Shown here: piece after piece, positions 41,326 to 49,454 of the stretch
How the letters are laid out: each line of letters starts with the position of its first letter
How positions within the stretch are numbered: the first letter of the stretch is position 1
Origin: Paraburkholderia sp. LEh10
GTDB lineage: Bacteria > Pseudomonadota > Gammaproteobacteria > Burkholderiales > Burkholderiaceae
DNA length: 64,000 bases
Reading direction: 5' to 3'
Assembly: GCF_017814945.1 (NCBI RefSeq)
Contig: NZ_JAGIPX010000003.1
Coordinates: 211,344 to 275,343 of the forward strand
Made by a program: the position numbers and the translations under genes
The notes under the pieces: model-generated
What the model saw: the letters and a program-made list of their open reading frames with translations, nothing else
The model's database searches: none
Told to the model about the DNA's origin: nothing

Positions 41326-41508
41326 TCAGTGAATGACGCCGCGCGGCAAGAACACGAGAAAGTAGAAGCCGATCCAGATCGCCAGCACGACCACGGCCGC
41401 GACGCCCGCGACCGCGATCGCGCCGTGCGGTCCTTGCGCGACGATGCGTTCGACTTCGTCGTTCGAAGCGTTGCCGTACTGGTCGCCGGAGTGATCGTTA
41501 GGGTCCAT
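41326..41508 (-). CDS. Small oxidase subunit (IIa-like, single helix)
   Basis: This is a 60-residue protein with a hydrophilic start (MDPNDHSGDQYGNASNDEVE) and one membrane helix (AIAVAGVAAVVVLAIWIGFY) near the C-terminus. Its position two bases before the subunit II gene and its size match subunit IIa of ba3 oxidases, a helix that replaces the second helix missing from subunit II. The assignment rests on position and topology rather than motifs. Confidence 0.7.
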   Translation of the reverse strand: MDPNDHSGDQYGNASNDEVERIVAQGPHGAIAVAGVAAVVVLAIWIGFYFLVFLPRGVIH

Positions 41509-41551
41509 CTGCGAAGTCTCCGATGACAGGATTTGAGTCAGTCAAGCATGG

Positions 41552-42934
41552 TCAGCGCAGCGGCGCCTTGCGCAGTTCGTTGACCTGTTTTGCCGTCACA
41601 GGCAGGCCGTGATTGCCCCACGCGGTACGGATATAGGTGACGACGGCCGCTGCGTCGGCGTCGTTGAGTTCCTGTGCGAAAGGCGGCATGCCGTACGGTT
41701 CGGGGTTGCGCCGCGTGCCCGGCGGGAAGCCGCCGTTGAGCACGATGCGGATCGGATTGACGGCCGAGTCCATTTCGATCGACTGATTGCGCGCGAGGGG
41801 CGGATAGTGCTGCAGCTTGCCTTCGCCATGCTCGCCGTGGCACATCGCGCACTTATCCGTATAGATGCGCTGGCCTGTCTCGAACACGGCCGGCTTGACG
41901 GTCGCCGACGGGCCTGTTTTGCGGCCGGGGTCGTTGTCGGGCAGCGTCTTCAGATAGACGGCCATCGCCTTGGCGTCGTCGTCGGTCATGTATTGCAGGC
42001 TGTGATACGTGACCTCGGCCATTGGCCCGTAGACCGCACCGCGATCGGAAATGCCCGCCTGCAGGAGATCGACGATGTCCTTGATGCTCCAGTCGCCGAG
42101 GCCGCCGTCCTTGTCGGACGTGAGCGACGGCGCATACCAGTTCTGCACCGGGATCAGCCCGCCCGCGAACTGCTCGCTCTTCGACGAGCCGCCGAGCAGA
42201 TTGATTTTCGTGTGGCACATCGTACAGTGGCCGAGCCCTTCGACGAGATACGCGCCGCGGTTCCATTCGACGGAGCGCGACGGATTCGGCTGGAACTCGC
42301 CTTCGCGAAAGTACAGCGAACGCCAGCCGATCAGCAGCTCGCGCTGGTTGAACGGGAAGCGCAGCTCATGCTTGCGGTTCGGCTGATGGACGGGCGGCAT
42401 CGACTTCAGGTACGCGAAGATCGCGTCGGAGTCTTCGCGCGTGACCTTCGTGTATTGCGCGATCGGCATGGCCGGATAGATCAGCTTGCCGTCGGGGCTC
42501 TTGCCCGTGCGCATCATCTTGAAGAAGTCGTCGGCTGTCCATTTGCCGATGCCGTATTCGTTGTCGGGGCTGATGTTCGGCGTATAGAGCGTGCCGAACG
42601 GCGTTTCCATCGCGAGGCCGCCGCCGAAGGTCTTGCCGCGCGGCGCGGTGTGGCACGCGACGCAGTCGCCCGCGCGCGCCAGATACTCGCCGCGCACAAC
42701 GACCTCGGAACGTGTGTCGGTGCCGGCCGGCGCCGTTTCCGCCGCACGGGCCGCGCTGACGAAGGGCGGACACGGCGCGACGGCCGCGAGAGCGAACGAG
42801 GCGCCCGCGACGAGCGACAGCGCCGCGCGCCGCGTCAGACGCGCTGCACGCCGCATGCAGTTCGCGGAGCCAGCCGGGATGGAGCGAGGCGACGCGGAGC
42901 TAATCGACACAAAGCTAAATGACAGAGTCTTCAT
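41552..42934 (-). CDS. Exported trihaem cytochrome c (alcohol-dehydrogenase-subunit type)
   Basis: This is a 460-residue precursor with a long N-terminal region and a signal helix (SLVAGASFALAAVAPCPPFV). It has three haem sites: CVACH, CTMCH and CAMCH. The domain pattern (GGLAMETPFGTLYTPNISPD, ADDFFKMMRTGKSPDGKLIY) is that of the cytochrome subunits of membrane-bound gluconate/alcohol/aldehyde dehydrogenases. No dehydrogenase is encoded next to it, so here it may link a distant periplasmic dehydrogenase to the oxidase. Its ATG overlaps the preceding gene by four bases. Confidence 0.9.
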   Translation of the reverse strand: MKTLSFSFVSISSASPRSIPAGSANCMRRAARLTRRAALSLVAGASFALAAVAPCPPFVSAARAAETAPAGTDTRSEVVVRGEYLARAGDCVACHTAPRGKTFGGGLAMETPFGTLYTPNISPDNEYGIGKWTADDFFKMMRTGKSPDGKLIYPAMPIAQYTKVTREDSDAIFAYLKSMPPVHQPNRKHELRFPFNQRELLIGWRSLYFREGEFQPNPSRSVEWNRGAYLVEGLGHCTMCHTKINLLGGSSKSEQFAGGLIPVQNWYAPSLTSDKDGGLGDWSIKDIVDLLQAGISDRGAVYGPMAEVTYHSLQYMTDDDAKAMAVYLKTLPDNDPGRKTGPSATVKPAVFETGQRIYTDKCAMCHGEHGEGKLQHYPPLARNQSIEMDSAVNPIRIVLNGGFPPGTRRNPEPYGMPPFAQELNDADAAAVVTYIRTAWGNHGLPVTAKQVNELRKAPLR

Positions 42935-43653
42935 TCCGGTTGGCTCCCACATGCGAGCGGCAGCTTGCCGGGCAATCTCGGCACGGGACGCGGATCGGCG
43001 GGGCGCGGCTGACGCGCGAGCCAGCTCGATACGGCGGTGATGTCCTTGTCGTTCAGTTTGACGGCGATCGAGTGCATGCAATCGGGCGCGAGAGCGTGTC
43101 TCGTGCCGGAGCGCCACGTGCCCATCTGCCCGGCGATATAGCTCGTGTGCAGTCCGAGCAGGCCGGGGATGCCGGGTTGCTGTCCCGTCAGACGTTCGCC
43201 GTGGCACGCGGCGCAGGCGGGAATGCCGCGCTTCGCGTCGCCGCGCATGACGAGCTGCTTGCCGTAGTCGAGTGTTGCTTGCGGCAGCGGGTTGGTATCG
43301 GGATTCGGATAAGGCGGCTGCAGATCGGCAAAGTACTGGCTGATCTTGCGCAGATAGTCGTCGGGCAGGAACGCGAGCAGATAGCCCATCGGCGGATACG
43401 TGCGGCCGCCGTCGCGGAAGGCTGTCAGTTGGTTGAACAGATACTCGGCGGGCTTGCCCGCAATGCGCGGAAAATAGTCGTTGTTGCGCCCCTGGCCCTG
43501 CATGCCATGACAGGTCGTGCAGGCGTGCATTTTCTCGTCCATTGCCGATGGTGCGGATGCATCGTTCGAGGCCGCGAATGACGGCGTTGCGCACAAGGCG
43601 CACAAGACGCAAAAAAGCAACAGGATCGAAGAGCCGACGGTTCTGCGATGCAC
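42931..43653 (-). CDS. Dihaem cytochrome c4-like protein (GTG start)
   Basis: This is a 240-residue periplasmic cytochrome with a signal peptide (ILLLFCVLCALCATPSFAAS) and two haem sites, CTTCH and CAACH. c4-like phrases follow (GQGRNNDYFPRIAGKPAEYL; GLLGLHTSYIAGQMGTWRSG). The start is a GTG at 43653 with GAGG six bases ahead. It is the first gene of the oxidase operon: c4, trihaem c, IIa, II, I, membrane c. It overlaps the next gene by four bases. Confidence 0.88.
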   Translation of the reverse strand: MHRRTVGSSILLLFCVLCALCATPSFAASNDASAPSAMDEKMHACTTCHGMQGQGRNNDYFPRIAGKPAEYLFNQLTAFRDGGRTYPPMGYLLAFLPDDYLRKISQYFADLQPPYPNPDTNPLPQATLDYGKQLVMRGDAKRGIPACAACHGERLTGQQPGIPGLLGLHTSYIAGQMGTWRSGTRHALAPDCMHSIAVKLNDKDITAVSSWLARQPRPADPRPVPRLPGKLPLACGSQPE

Positions 43654-44083
43654 GACTTGCCTCGTAGGGAGAGGGTTTGTGTTTCTAGATATCCTTTTTA
43701 CACCCTTGGAAGACGTGGCTCATGCCTGGCCACTCTTCGATGCTGCCTGGTTGTTCCCTTCACGCGCATGACCTATGTCAATGAAATTGCAATTGCCCTG
43801 ACATGTGAAGAAGTGCGCGGCGCCGACAGTCTATTCAAGTGCGCACAAGCATGCAGAAGAGGGTGAGGCTCGACAGCGTGACACCGGCCGCTGCCGCGCG
43901 AAAGCCCCGGAATGCGCGCATGCTTCGCGCGTGCCTGCTTCGGCAAACGCTTCGCCACGTTAAGGCATCAGGATGACGTAGGCATTGCAACCATCATAGG
44001 AGGCAATCCGCGTCGTTTCAACGGAAGGCAGAACGCTTGCGATAGGTGTCAGCCCGACACGCTCACGCAACGGCAACCGCCTC
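43654..44083. other. 430-bp intergenic region upstream of the oxidase operon
   Basis: No convincing gene is seen on either strand. The region should hold the oxidase promoter: TTGACA occurs on the minus strand at 43781-43776, but no clear -10 follows at the right distance. I looked for an ANR/FNR site (TTGAT-N4-ATCAA) and saw none. Confidence 0.4.
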
Positions 44084-44977
44084 TCACGCGAGCAGCCGCA
44101 TGAACGCGGCGCGCGCATTGGTGACATGCCCGCTCTCGCCCGGGCGTCCCGGCAACAGATGGAACTCGACTGCCGGCAACTGCGGCAGAGCAACAGCAGG
44201 CGGGCACGGCACCATGCCCGAGCCGAGCGACGATTCGTTCAGACATGAGATGCCGAGCCCAGCTTTCAACGCCAACTGCAGGCCCGCCATGCCGGATGCC
44301 GAATGCGACACGACGTAAGGCACGTCGCGCTCATCGAGCAGGCGGACGACGAAGCGCTGCAGCTGACACGTCGCTGGCAAAAGCACGAGACGGAAGGGGG
44401 CGGCGATGTGCTGCGGATCGGCATCGGCCGACATCGCCCATACCAGCTTCTCGCGCCTCACGACGGTGCTCGACGCCCGCGCATTCGCCGATGGCGTGCG
44501 CTTCGCGCCGGGCGCGACGATGCGCAGCGACAGGCCGATATCGAAGGTCGTGTCGTCTTCGACGCTGCTGTCGATCACCGCGCTCGGCAGGACGGTCACA
44601 TGCAGACGCAGGCGCGGATGCTGCTCCGAGAACAACTTCAGCACACGAGCGATGTCCTGCGGCCGGTAGTAGTCGGTAATCGCGATGCGCAACTCGCCAT
44701 CGAGCGAGCGGCCCTGCAGGTCTTCGAACGCCGCTTCGCTCATCGCGAGAATGCGCCGCGCATGGTCGAGCAGCTTCGCGCCGGCCGGCGTCGCCGTGAC
44801 GCCCTGCTTGCCGCGCAGAAAAAGCGGCTGGCCGACGCGCTCTTCGAGCTTCTTCAGTTGCTCGCTGGCGGACGACTGCGACAGGAACACGCGTTCCGCC
44901 CCCGCCGAAACGCTGCCCGCTTCGGCGACGGCGACGAAGGTGCGCAACTGCGCGAGGTCGAAAGCACGCTGGTTCAT
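44084..44977 (-). CDS. LysR-family transcriptional regulator
   Basis: This 297-residue LTTR has an N-terminal HTH (FDLAQLRTFVAVAEAGSVSA; SQSSASEQLKKLEERVGQPL) and a PBP2 effector domain. It lies divergent to the MFS gene at 45059, with a palindromic site in the 81-bp gap, so that transporter is the likely target. It also lies upstream of the oxidase operon on the same strand, but 430 bp away. Confidence 0.93.
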   Translation of the reverse strand: MNQRAFDLAQLRTFVAVAEAGSVSAGAERVFLSQSSASEQLKKLEERVGQPLFLRGKQGVTATPAGAKLLDHARRILAMSEAAFEDLQGRSLDGELRIAITDYYRPQDIARVLKLFSEQHPRLRLHVTVLPSAVIDSSVEDDTTFDIGLSLRIVAPGAKRTPSANARASSTVVRREKLVWAMSADADPQHIAAPFRLVLLPATCQLQRFVVRLLDERDVPYVVSHSASGMAGLQLALKAGLGISCLNESSLGSGMVPCPPAVALPQLPAVEFHLLPGRPGESGHVTNARAAFMRLLA

Positions 44978-45023
44978 GTTTCGGAGTTTCCGATGGCTGG
45001 CATCCTATTTTCCCGCTTTTCCG

Positions 45024-45037
45024 ATTGGTCGTCCAAT
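45024..45037. promoter_or_regulatory. Candidate LysR operator (divergent lysR/MFS)
   Basis: The perfect dyad ATTGG-TCGT-CCAAT lies in the 81-bp region between the two divergent starts, 22 bp before the MFS ATG and 47 bp from the lysR start. Its size and position suit an autoregulated LysR pair. Confidence 0.45.
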
Positions 45038-45058
45038 CCTACGATGACTGTCGACTGA

Positions 45059-46381
45059 ATGACGGAGGCAAACGTGGAGCAGGGATTCAAAGGATCGGAA
45101 GCATCGGGCGCCGTGCACGGCAATCATCGCTGGAAGGTGCTGGGTGTCGGCTTTGCCGCAAACGCGAGCTTTTCGGCTGCATTTTCGGGTATCCCGACGA
45201 CGGCGATTTTTTTGCGCAACGGCTATCACCTCGGTAACGACGGGCTCGGTGTCGTGCTCGGCATGCTGGGTCTTGGCATCGCGCTCAGCGAGCTGCCGTG
45301 GGGACTGCTCACCGATCGCTGGGGCGACCGGCGCGTGCTGCTGCTCGGCCTGCTGACGACGGCGGCCGCGCTCGCCGCGATGGCGGGCTTCGTCGTGCCG
45401 CGCGGCGCTGACGCGCCCGGCATCGTGCCGCTCGCACTCGGACTGCTCGCGGTCGGGCTGCTCGGGGGCAGTGTCAATGGCTCGAGCGGCCGAGCCGTCA
45501 TGGCATGGTTTCGCGAAGGCGAGCGCGGGCTCGCGATGAGCATCCGCCAGACGGCCGTCCCCGCGGGCGGCGGGCTCGGGGCGATGGCGCTGCCGTCGCT
45601 GGCCGCGCACTTCGGCTTTGTCGCCGTGTATGGCGTGCTTGCGGTGCTGTGCGCGGTGACGGCGCTGTTCGCGTGGCGCTGGCTGCACGAGGCGCCCAGC
45701 GCCGCTGCGCAGGCGGACCAGACGGCCGCGGCGGGTGGCGAACTCGCGGCCATGCAAGCCACGCGAGTCTCGCCGCTGCGAGATGCCGGCGTGTGGCGCG
45801 TCGCGCTCGGCATCGGCGTGCTGTGCGTGCCGCAACTCGCCGTCGTCACGTTCGCGACCGTTTTTCTCCATGATTTCGGCCATGCCGGCGTGGTTGGCAT
45901 CAGCGCGACGATGGGCGCCGTGCAGACGGGCGCCGCCGTCGCGCGTGTCTGGAGCGGACGCTGGACGGACCGGCACGGCAACCGGCGCGCGTACATGCGC
46001 GTCTGCAGCGTGCTGACGGCACTGCTGTTCGCAACGCTCGCATTGATCGCCGCGTGCTTCGGCGACGGATACGGCTGGGTGACGACCCTGTTCGCGGCGA
46101 TGGTTGTGTTGGGCGGCGTGAGCGCATCCGCGTGGCACGGCGTTGCATATACGGAGCTCGCGACGCTCGCCGGAACGCGCCGCGCGGGCACTGCGCTTGC
46201 GATGGGCAACACCTGTGCGTTCATGACGCTGTTCGTCACGCCGCTTGCGATTCCTCCGTTGCTCGCGGCGACTTCGTGGCCGGCCGTGTGGGCGGTCGCG
46301 AGCGCATGTGCGTTGCTCGCGCTACCTGTTTTCCCGCGACCGTCGCGCGCGGCGGGGTACGCGCCGCGCGTCGGAGCGTGA
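45059..46381 (+). CDS. MFS transporter
   Basis: This is a 440-residue, 12-helix major facilitator. The helix 2-3 loop motif is GLLTDRWGDRRVLLLG. Helix 4-5 residues are NGSSGRAVMAWFREGERGLA, and MSIRQTAVPAGGGLGAM follows. The second half has the matching loop SGRWTDRHGNRRAYMRV. The pattern resembles nitrate/nitrite- or cyanate-like NNP-adjacent MFS groups only loosely; the substrate is unknown. It is divergent from lysR and is followed by a clear terminator. Confidence 0.88.
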   Translation: MTEANVEQGFKGSEASGAVHGNHRWKVLGVGFAANASFSAAFSGIPTTAIFLRNGYHLGNDGLGVVLGMLGLGIALSELPWGLLTDRWGDRRVLLLGLLTTAAALAAMAGFVVPRGADAPGIVPLALGLLAVGLLGGSVNGSSGRAVMAWFREGERGLAMSIRQTAVPAGGGLGAMALPSLAAHFGFVAVYGVLAVLCAVTALFAWRWLHEAPSAAAQADQTAAAGGELAAMQATRVSPLRDAGVWRVALGIGVLCVPQLAVVTFATVFLHDFGHAGVVGISATMGAVQTGAAVARVWSGRWTDRHGNRRAYMRVCSVLTALLFATLALIAACFGDGYGWVTTLFAAMVVLGGVSASAWHGVAYTELATLAGTRRAGTALAMGNTCAFMTLFVTPLAIPPLLAATSWPAVWAVASACALLALPVFPRPSRAAGYAPRVGA

Positions 46382-46414
46382 TCGCATTGGCGCCTTTTCA
46401 GACTTTTTCTTTTG

Positions 46415-46448
46415 GCGTTCGGCCATGTACCGAACGCTCTTTTATTTT
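46415..46448 (+). terminator. Rho-independent terminator after the MFS gene
   Basis: An 8-bp perfect stem (GCGTTCGG / CCGAACGC, seven-base loop) is followed by TCTTTTATTTT, 34 bp after the MFS stop. Confidence 0.9.
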
Positions 46449-47013
46449 CGACGTTGTTTTCTGCATTCGATTGATCGAATTATTCCTGTGTTGGAGATTC
46501 GATCGGTTGTGTCTGATTTATCTGATGTGAAAGTCGGAATTATTTTAAGTGGCGACTTTTCCTGGATTCGCTTTCTAAGTTAATTCCTCTTTTGGGTGTA
46601 TATTAAAAAAATAAATCGACGATTTGCACGGAATTCATATTGAATCTAATACGCTACCGGGCGTTATTGCGAGGAACGTCCATCGGCCCCTGAACTATCC
46701 GCTCGTGGCGATTTTGCTCGCCGCTGCTTCCTAGCCTGTGCTTCGAAATTTCGGAAATGATGTGCTGAAAATGGACGGTCACTGTCGCGATGGGAATGCT
46801 GGTTATTGGAAGTTCTCGATAAAATTTTCAAATTGCCTTTGAATCAGCCACTGATTCGGAACTCTCTGATATTCCGCTTTTGTCGTGGATGTTTTGATTA
46901 TGTTTGTCGGAGCGCAATTCGCTATATGTCGCCAGCAATGTCGTAAAGCGGCCTCGTATTTGGCATTGCTTTTCGGAATTGACAAACACAAACCAATAAA
47001 CAGGGCGGCAATA
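46449..47013. other. AT-rich intergenic region upstream of the three-regulator locus
   Basis: About 560 bp have clearly lower GC than the rest of the window. They contain the 16-bp palindrome ATTCGATTGATCGAAT (46465-46480), a further ATTCGATC at 46497-46504 and the dyad ATTCA-TAT-TGAAT (46633-46645), plus A/T runs near 46600. No gene is convincing. This is probably the control region of the regulator/kinase locus and may be a foreign junction. Confidence 0.5.
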
Positions 47014-47682
47014 GTGAACCTTCGAGTCATGCTGGCAGACGATCACCCGTTTGTTCTGCTCGGTATCCGGGCCACGCTGGTGGCACTGGGGGGCTTCGCT
47101 ATCGTTGGGGAGGCGACGAGTCCTTCGTCGCTCGTCCAGTTGATGGAGAAGACGCCGTGCGACGTGCTCGTGACGGACCTGACCATGCCCAACGCGTCTG
47201 GCGACGCCGACGACGGGCTGCGGCTCATCCGGCGTGTCAGGATGGGCTGGCCAGAAGTGCGCATTGTCGTGCTGACGAGCCTGACGAATGCGGCCATTCT
47301 CCGTTCGATCATGTCGGACGGCGTGATCGGCATGCTCAACAAGAGCGAATCGATGGACGAACTGGCGTCGGCCATTCGCGCAGCGGGCGCGGGCCGTTCC
47401 TACGTCAGCAAGTCGATCCTGCTGACACTCGCGCAAGCGAGCGGCGACCCGCCTGGCATGTCGCCCATGCGCCACTTGTCGCCGCGGCAGGCGGAGGTCA
47501 TTCGCATGTTCGTGCGTGGCAAGTCGATCTCTGAGATCGCTCGCGACCTGGGGCGTGACGTCCGGACAGTTAGCCGGCAAAAACGCGACGCCATGGCGAA
47601 ACTGGGTGTGAGCAACGACCCCGGTCTATTTGCATTCGTACGGGCGTACGGTCTTGTGCAAAAAGCTATTCAGGATGGCTAA
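47014..47682 (+). CDS. RcsB-like response regulator 1 (GTG start)
   Basis: This is a 222-residue NarL/LuxR-type response regulator. The receiver has the acidic pair in LADDHPF, phospho-acceptor Asp55 in VLVTDLTMP, Thr in VVLTSLT and Lys in MLNKSES. The C-terminal HTH (LSPRQAEVIRMFVRGKSISE; VRTVSRQKRDAMAKLGVSND) carries the SxQKxxAMxKLG pattern of RcsB. The receiver homology begins right after the GTG at 47014, so 43 further upstream codons in frame are rejected. It is the first of three tandem regulators near a BvgS-type kinase. Confidence 0.85.
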   Translation: MNLRVMLADDHPFVLLGIRATLVALGGFAIVGEATSPSSLVQLMEKTPCDVLVTDLTMPNASGDADDGLRLIRRVRMGWPEVRIVVLTSLTNAAILRSIMSDGVIGMLNKSESMDELASAIRAAGAGRSYVSKSILLTLAQASGDPPGMSPMRHLSPRQAEVIRMFVRGKSISEIARDLGRDVRTVSRQKRDAMAKLGVSNDPGLFAFVRAYGLVQKAIQDG

Positions 47683-47804
47683 ACATAAAACATTCATGAC
47701 AGATGCCTCTCTTTCGGATGAGTCTTATGTCTGCCGGGGGCTGAATGTCCGATTCTCGCGGGCAAAACGATGTAACAGGTGACAGGTACAGGGAGGACCA
47801 GGCC

Positions 47805-48506
47805 GTGAATATCAAGAGGGACGGGACATTACCGATCCGCACCATCATCGCTGACGATCATCCGCTGGTCCTGCTTGCGATGGAGAATCTGATGTCGGGC
47901 TTCCCGAATATCGAAATCGTGGGAAGGGCAACAGATTCATCTGAACTGTTTGCTGAAGCGCAGCGTGTCAAATGCGAACTCATCGTCATGGACTTGTACA
48001 TGCCGGGAGGCGCGTACGGCGACGGCGTCGACATGGTCCGCCAGTTCAGGGAGCGTCATCCCGACGTCGTCATCGTCGTGCTGACCATGGAAACGGCGGC
48101 CGATGCATTGCAAAAGGTAATCGGGCTCGGCGTGGGCGCTGTCATCAGCAAGCGTGACCGCATCGATCTGATTCACGTGGCCATCATCACCGCGTTGGCC
48201 CGCGAATGTTATGTGGGCCCTGCAATCCGCGCGTTGCTGGCTGACGCGACGCTGTCGCGCCGGATCGACTACGTGCGGCAGGTGCTTTCGAGGCGCGAGC
48301 TCGAAGTCCTGACGCACTATGCGTCGGGGCGTGGCGTGACGGAAATCGCGCTGAGGCTTGGCCGCAGCGTCAAGACGATCAGCGCGCAGAAATGCACGGC
48401 GATGCGCAAGCTGTCGCTGCAAAGCGATGCGGAGCTATTCAGGTTCGCGGTCGAGCACGGACTGGTGCCCGACGATCAACTGGACGCTGCACGCAGTTTG
48501 GCCTGA
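47805..48506 (+). CDS. RcsB-like response regulator 2 (GTG start)
   Basis: This is a 233-residue regulator. GGGAGGA lies seven bases before the GTG at 47805, a better start than the ATG at 47745. The receiver carries IIADDHPLVLL, phospho-acceptor Asp63 in LIVMDLYMPGGAYGDGVDMV (the MPGxxYGDG insert is as in RcsB), Thr in VVLTMET and Lys in VISKRDR. The HTH reads LSRRELEVLTHYASGRGVTE, then KTISAQKCTAMRKL. Of the three regulators it looks closest to RcsB. DNA targets are unknown. Confidence 0.88.
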   Translation: MNIKRDGTLPIRTIIADDHPLVLLAMENLMSGFPNIEIVGRATDSSELFAEAQRVKCELIVMDLYMPGGAYGDGVDMVRQFRERHPDVVIVVLTMETAADALQKVIGLGVGAVISKRDRIDLIHVAIITALARECYVGPAIRALLADATLSRRIDYVRQVLSRRELEVLTHYASGRGVTEIALRLGRSVKTISAQKCTAMRKLSLQSDAELFRFAVEHGLVPDDQLDAARSLA

Positions 48507-48599
48507 AGAGGTTGACGTAGCGGCGCCGCAACGTAGCGAAACGACCGTCTGCAAGGGGACAGCAATGAAGCGACGGTCCACCGAGAAGAATACAACAAG

Positions 48600-49241
48600 A
48601 TGGAAAACAAGATTCGGGTCGTCTTGGCAGACGATCACGCATGCGTGCGCATGGGCGTCAAATATTTGCTGGAGCAGATAACCCATGTCTCCGTGGTGGG
48701 CGAGGCGGCAGATACGCAAGCCCTTGCCGAATTGCTCGATTCGTGCGCGTGCGATGTCGTTGTATCGGACCTCGGCATGCCGGGTATCGATGGCGAGAGC
48801 AATGCGATCCAGTTCCTGAGACGTCTGTTGCACCATGCGCCCCATTTGCCCGTTGTGGTGCTCACGATGATCCATCAGGCATCGATTCTGATGGGGCTGC
48901 TGCAGCACGGCATCGCCGGAATCGTCGACAAGCGCGATATCACGGCATCGCTCGTACACGCGATCGACGCCGCGGTGACGGGGCAGGGATATCTGTCCAA
49001 TCACGCCCGCGCGGCCATCGCGGAGGCGGGTGTGCCTCAGCCGCGGGCAGGCGTGATGAGCGCGCGGGAGTGGAAGGTATTCACGATGTATGTGAGCGGC
49101 ATGACGATTGGTCAAATTGCCGTCAAGCTGAATCGCAGCGCCAAGACAATCAGCACGCAAAAGCGCAATGCGATGCGCAAGCTTGGTCTGGAGACGGAAG
49201 CCGACGTTATCGACTACGCATGCCAGATCGGTCTTACATGA
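48600..49241 (+). CDS. RcsB-like response regulator 3
   Basis: This is a 213-residue regulator. The receiver carries VVLADDHACVRMG (the usual Pro after DDH is Ala), phospho-acceptor Asp57 in VVSDLGMPGIDGE, Thr in VVLTMIH and Lys in IVDKRDI, so it should be phosphorylatable. The HTH is MSAREWKVFTMYVSGMTIGQ, then KTISTQKRNAMRKLGLETEA. The ribosome site before the ATG is poor, while a strong one (AAGGGGAC) precedes an overlapping ATG at 48565 in another frame. It is clearly diverged from regulators 1 and 2. Confidence 0.88.
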   Translation: MENKIRVVLADDHACVRMGVKYLLEQITHVSVVGEAADTQALAELLDSCACDVVVSDLGMPGIDGESNAIQFLRRLLHHAPHLPVVVLTMIHQASILMGLLQHGIAGIVDKRDITASLVHAIDAAVTGQGYLSNHARAAIAEAGVPQPRAGVMSAREWKVFTMYVSGMTIGQIAVKLNRSAKTISTQKRNAMRKLGLETEADVIDYACQIGLT

Positions 49242-49279
49242 ACTCTTTCGCAGCAGGCTTACGCACGCTAACATTTTTT

Positions 49280-49332
49280 TCGGAGTTGTCCGATTTATCG
49301 ATTTGTTTGCTCGCACAACAATCTCCTGTTGG
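49280..49332. promoter_or_regulatory. Two small dyads upstream of the aquaporin gene
   Basis: TCGGA-GTTG-TCCGA (49280-49293) and CAACA-N6-TGTTG (49317-49332) lie in the 213-bp gap between regulator 3 and the aquaporin gene. They could be operators for the local regulators; no match to a known consensus is claimed. Confidence 0.25.
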
Positions 49333-49454
49333 ACTCCGCGGATCGCGGGGGCGAGCGCCATGCCATTGATTCGACCTGCATATCAATCGATACCGGGCGC
49401 AAAAGAGAGTCCGCCTCGCAGAGCGATCGGGCGGCGCAGTTACCGGGAGGGTGC

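Noticed and set aside
46803..47030. 75-codon minus-strand frame with a signal-peptide-like start (MTRRFTIAALFIGLCLS)
   Set aside because: It overlaps the start of regulator 1, has no ribosome site and no family resemblance. The hydrophobic start is probably chance in AT-rich DNA.
48012..49241. Recent duplication of the three response-regulator genes
   Set aside because: The three proteins differ throughout apart from family motifs and have different linkers, so they are old paralogues rather than a recent tandem repeat.
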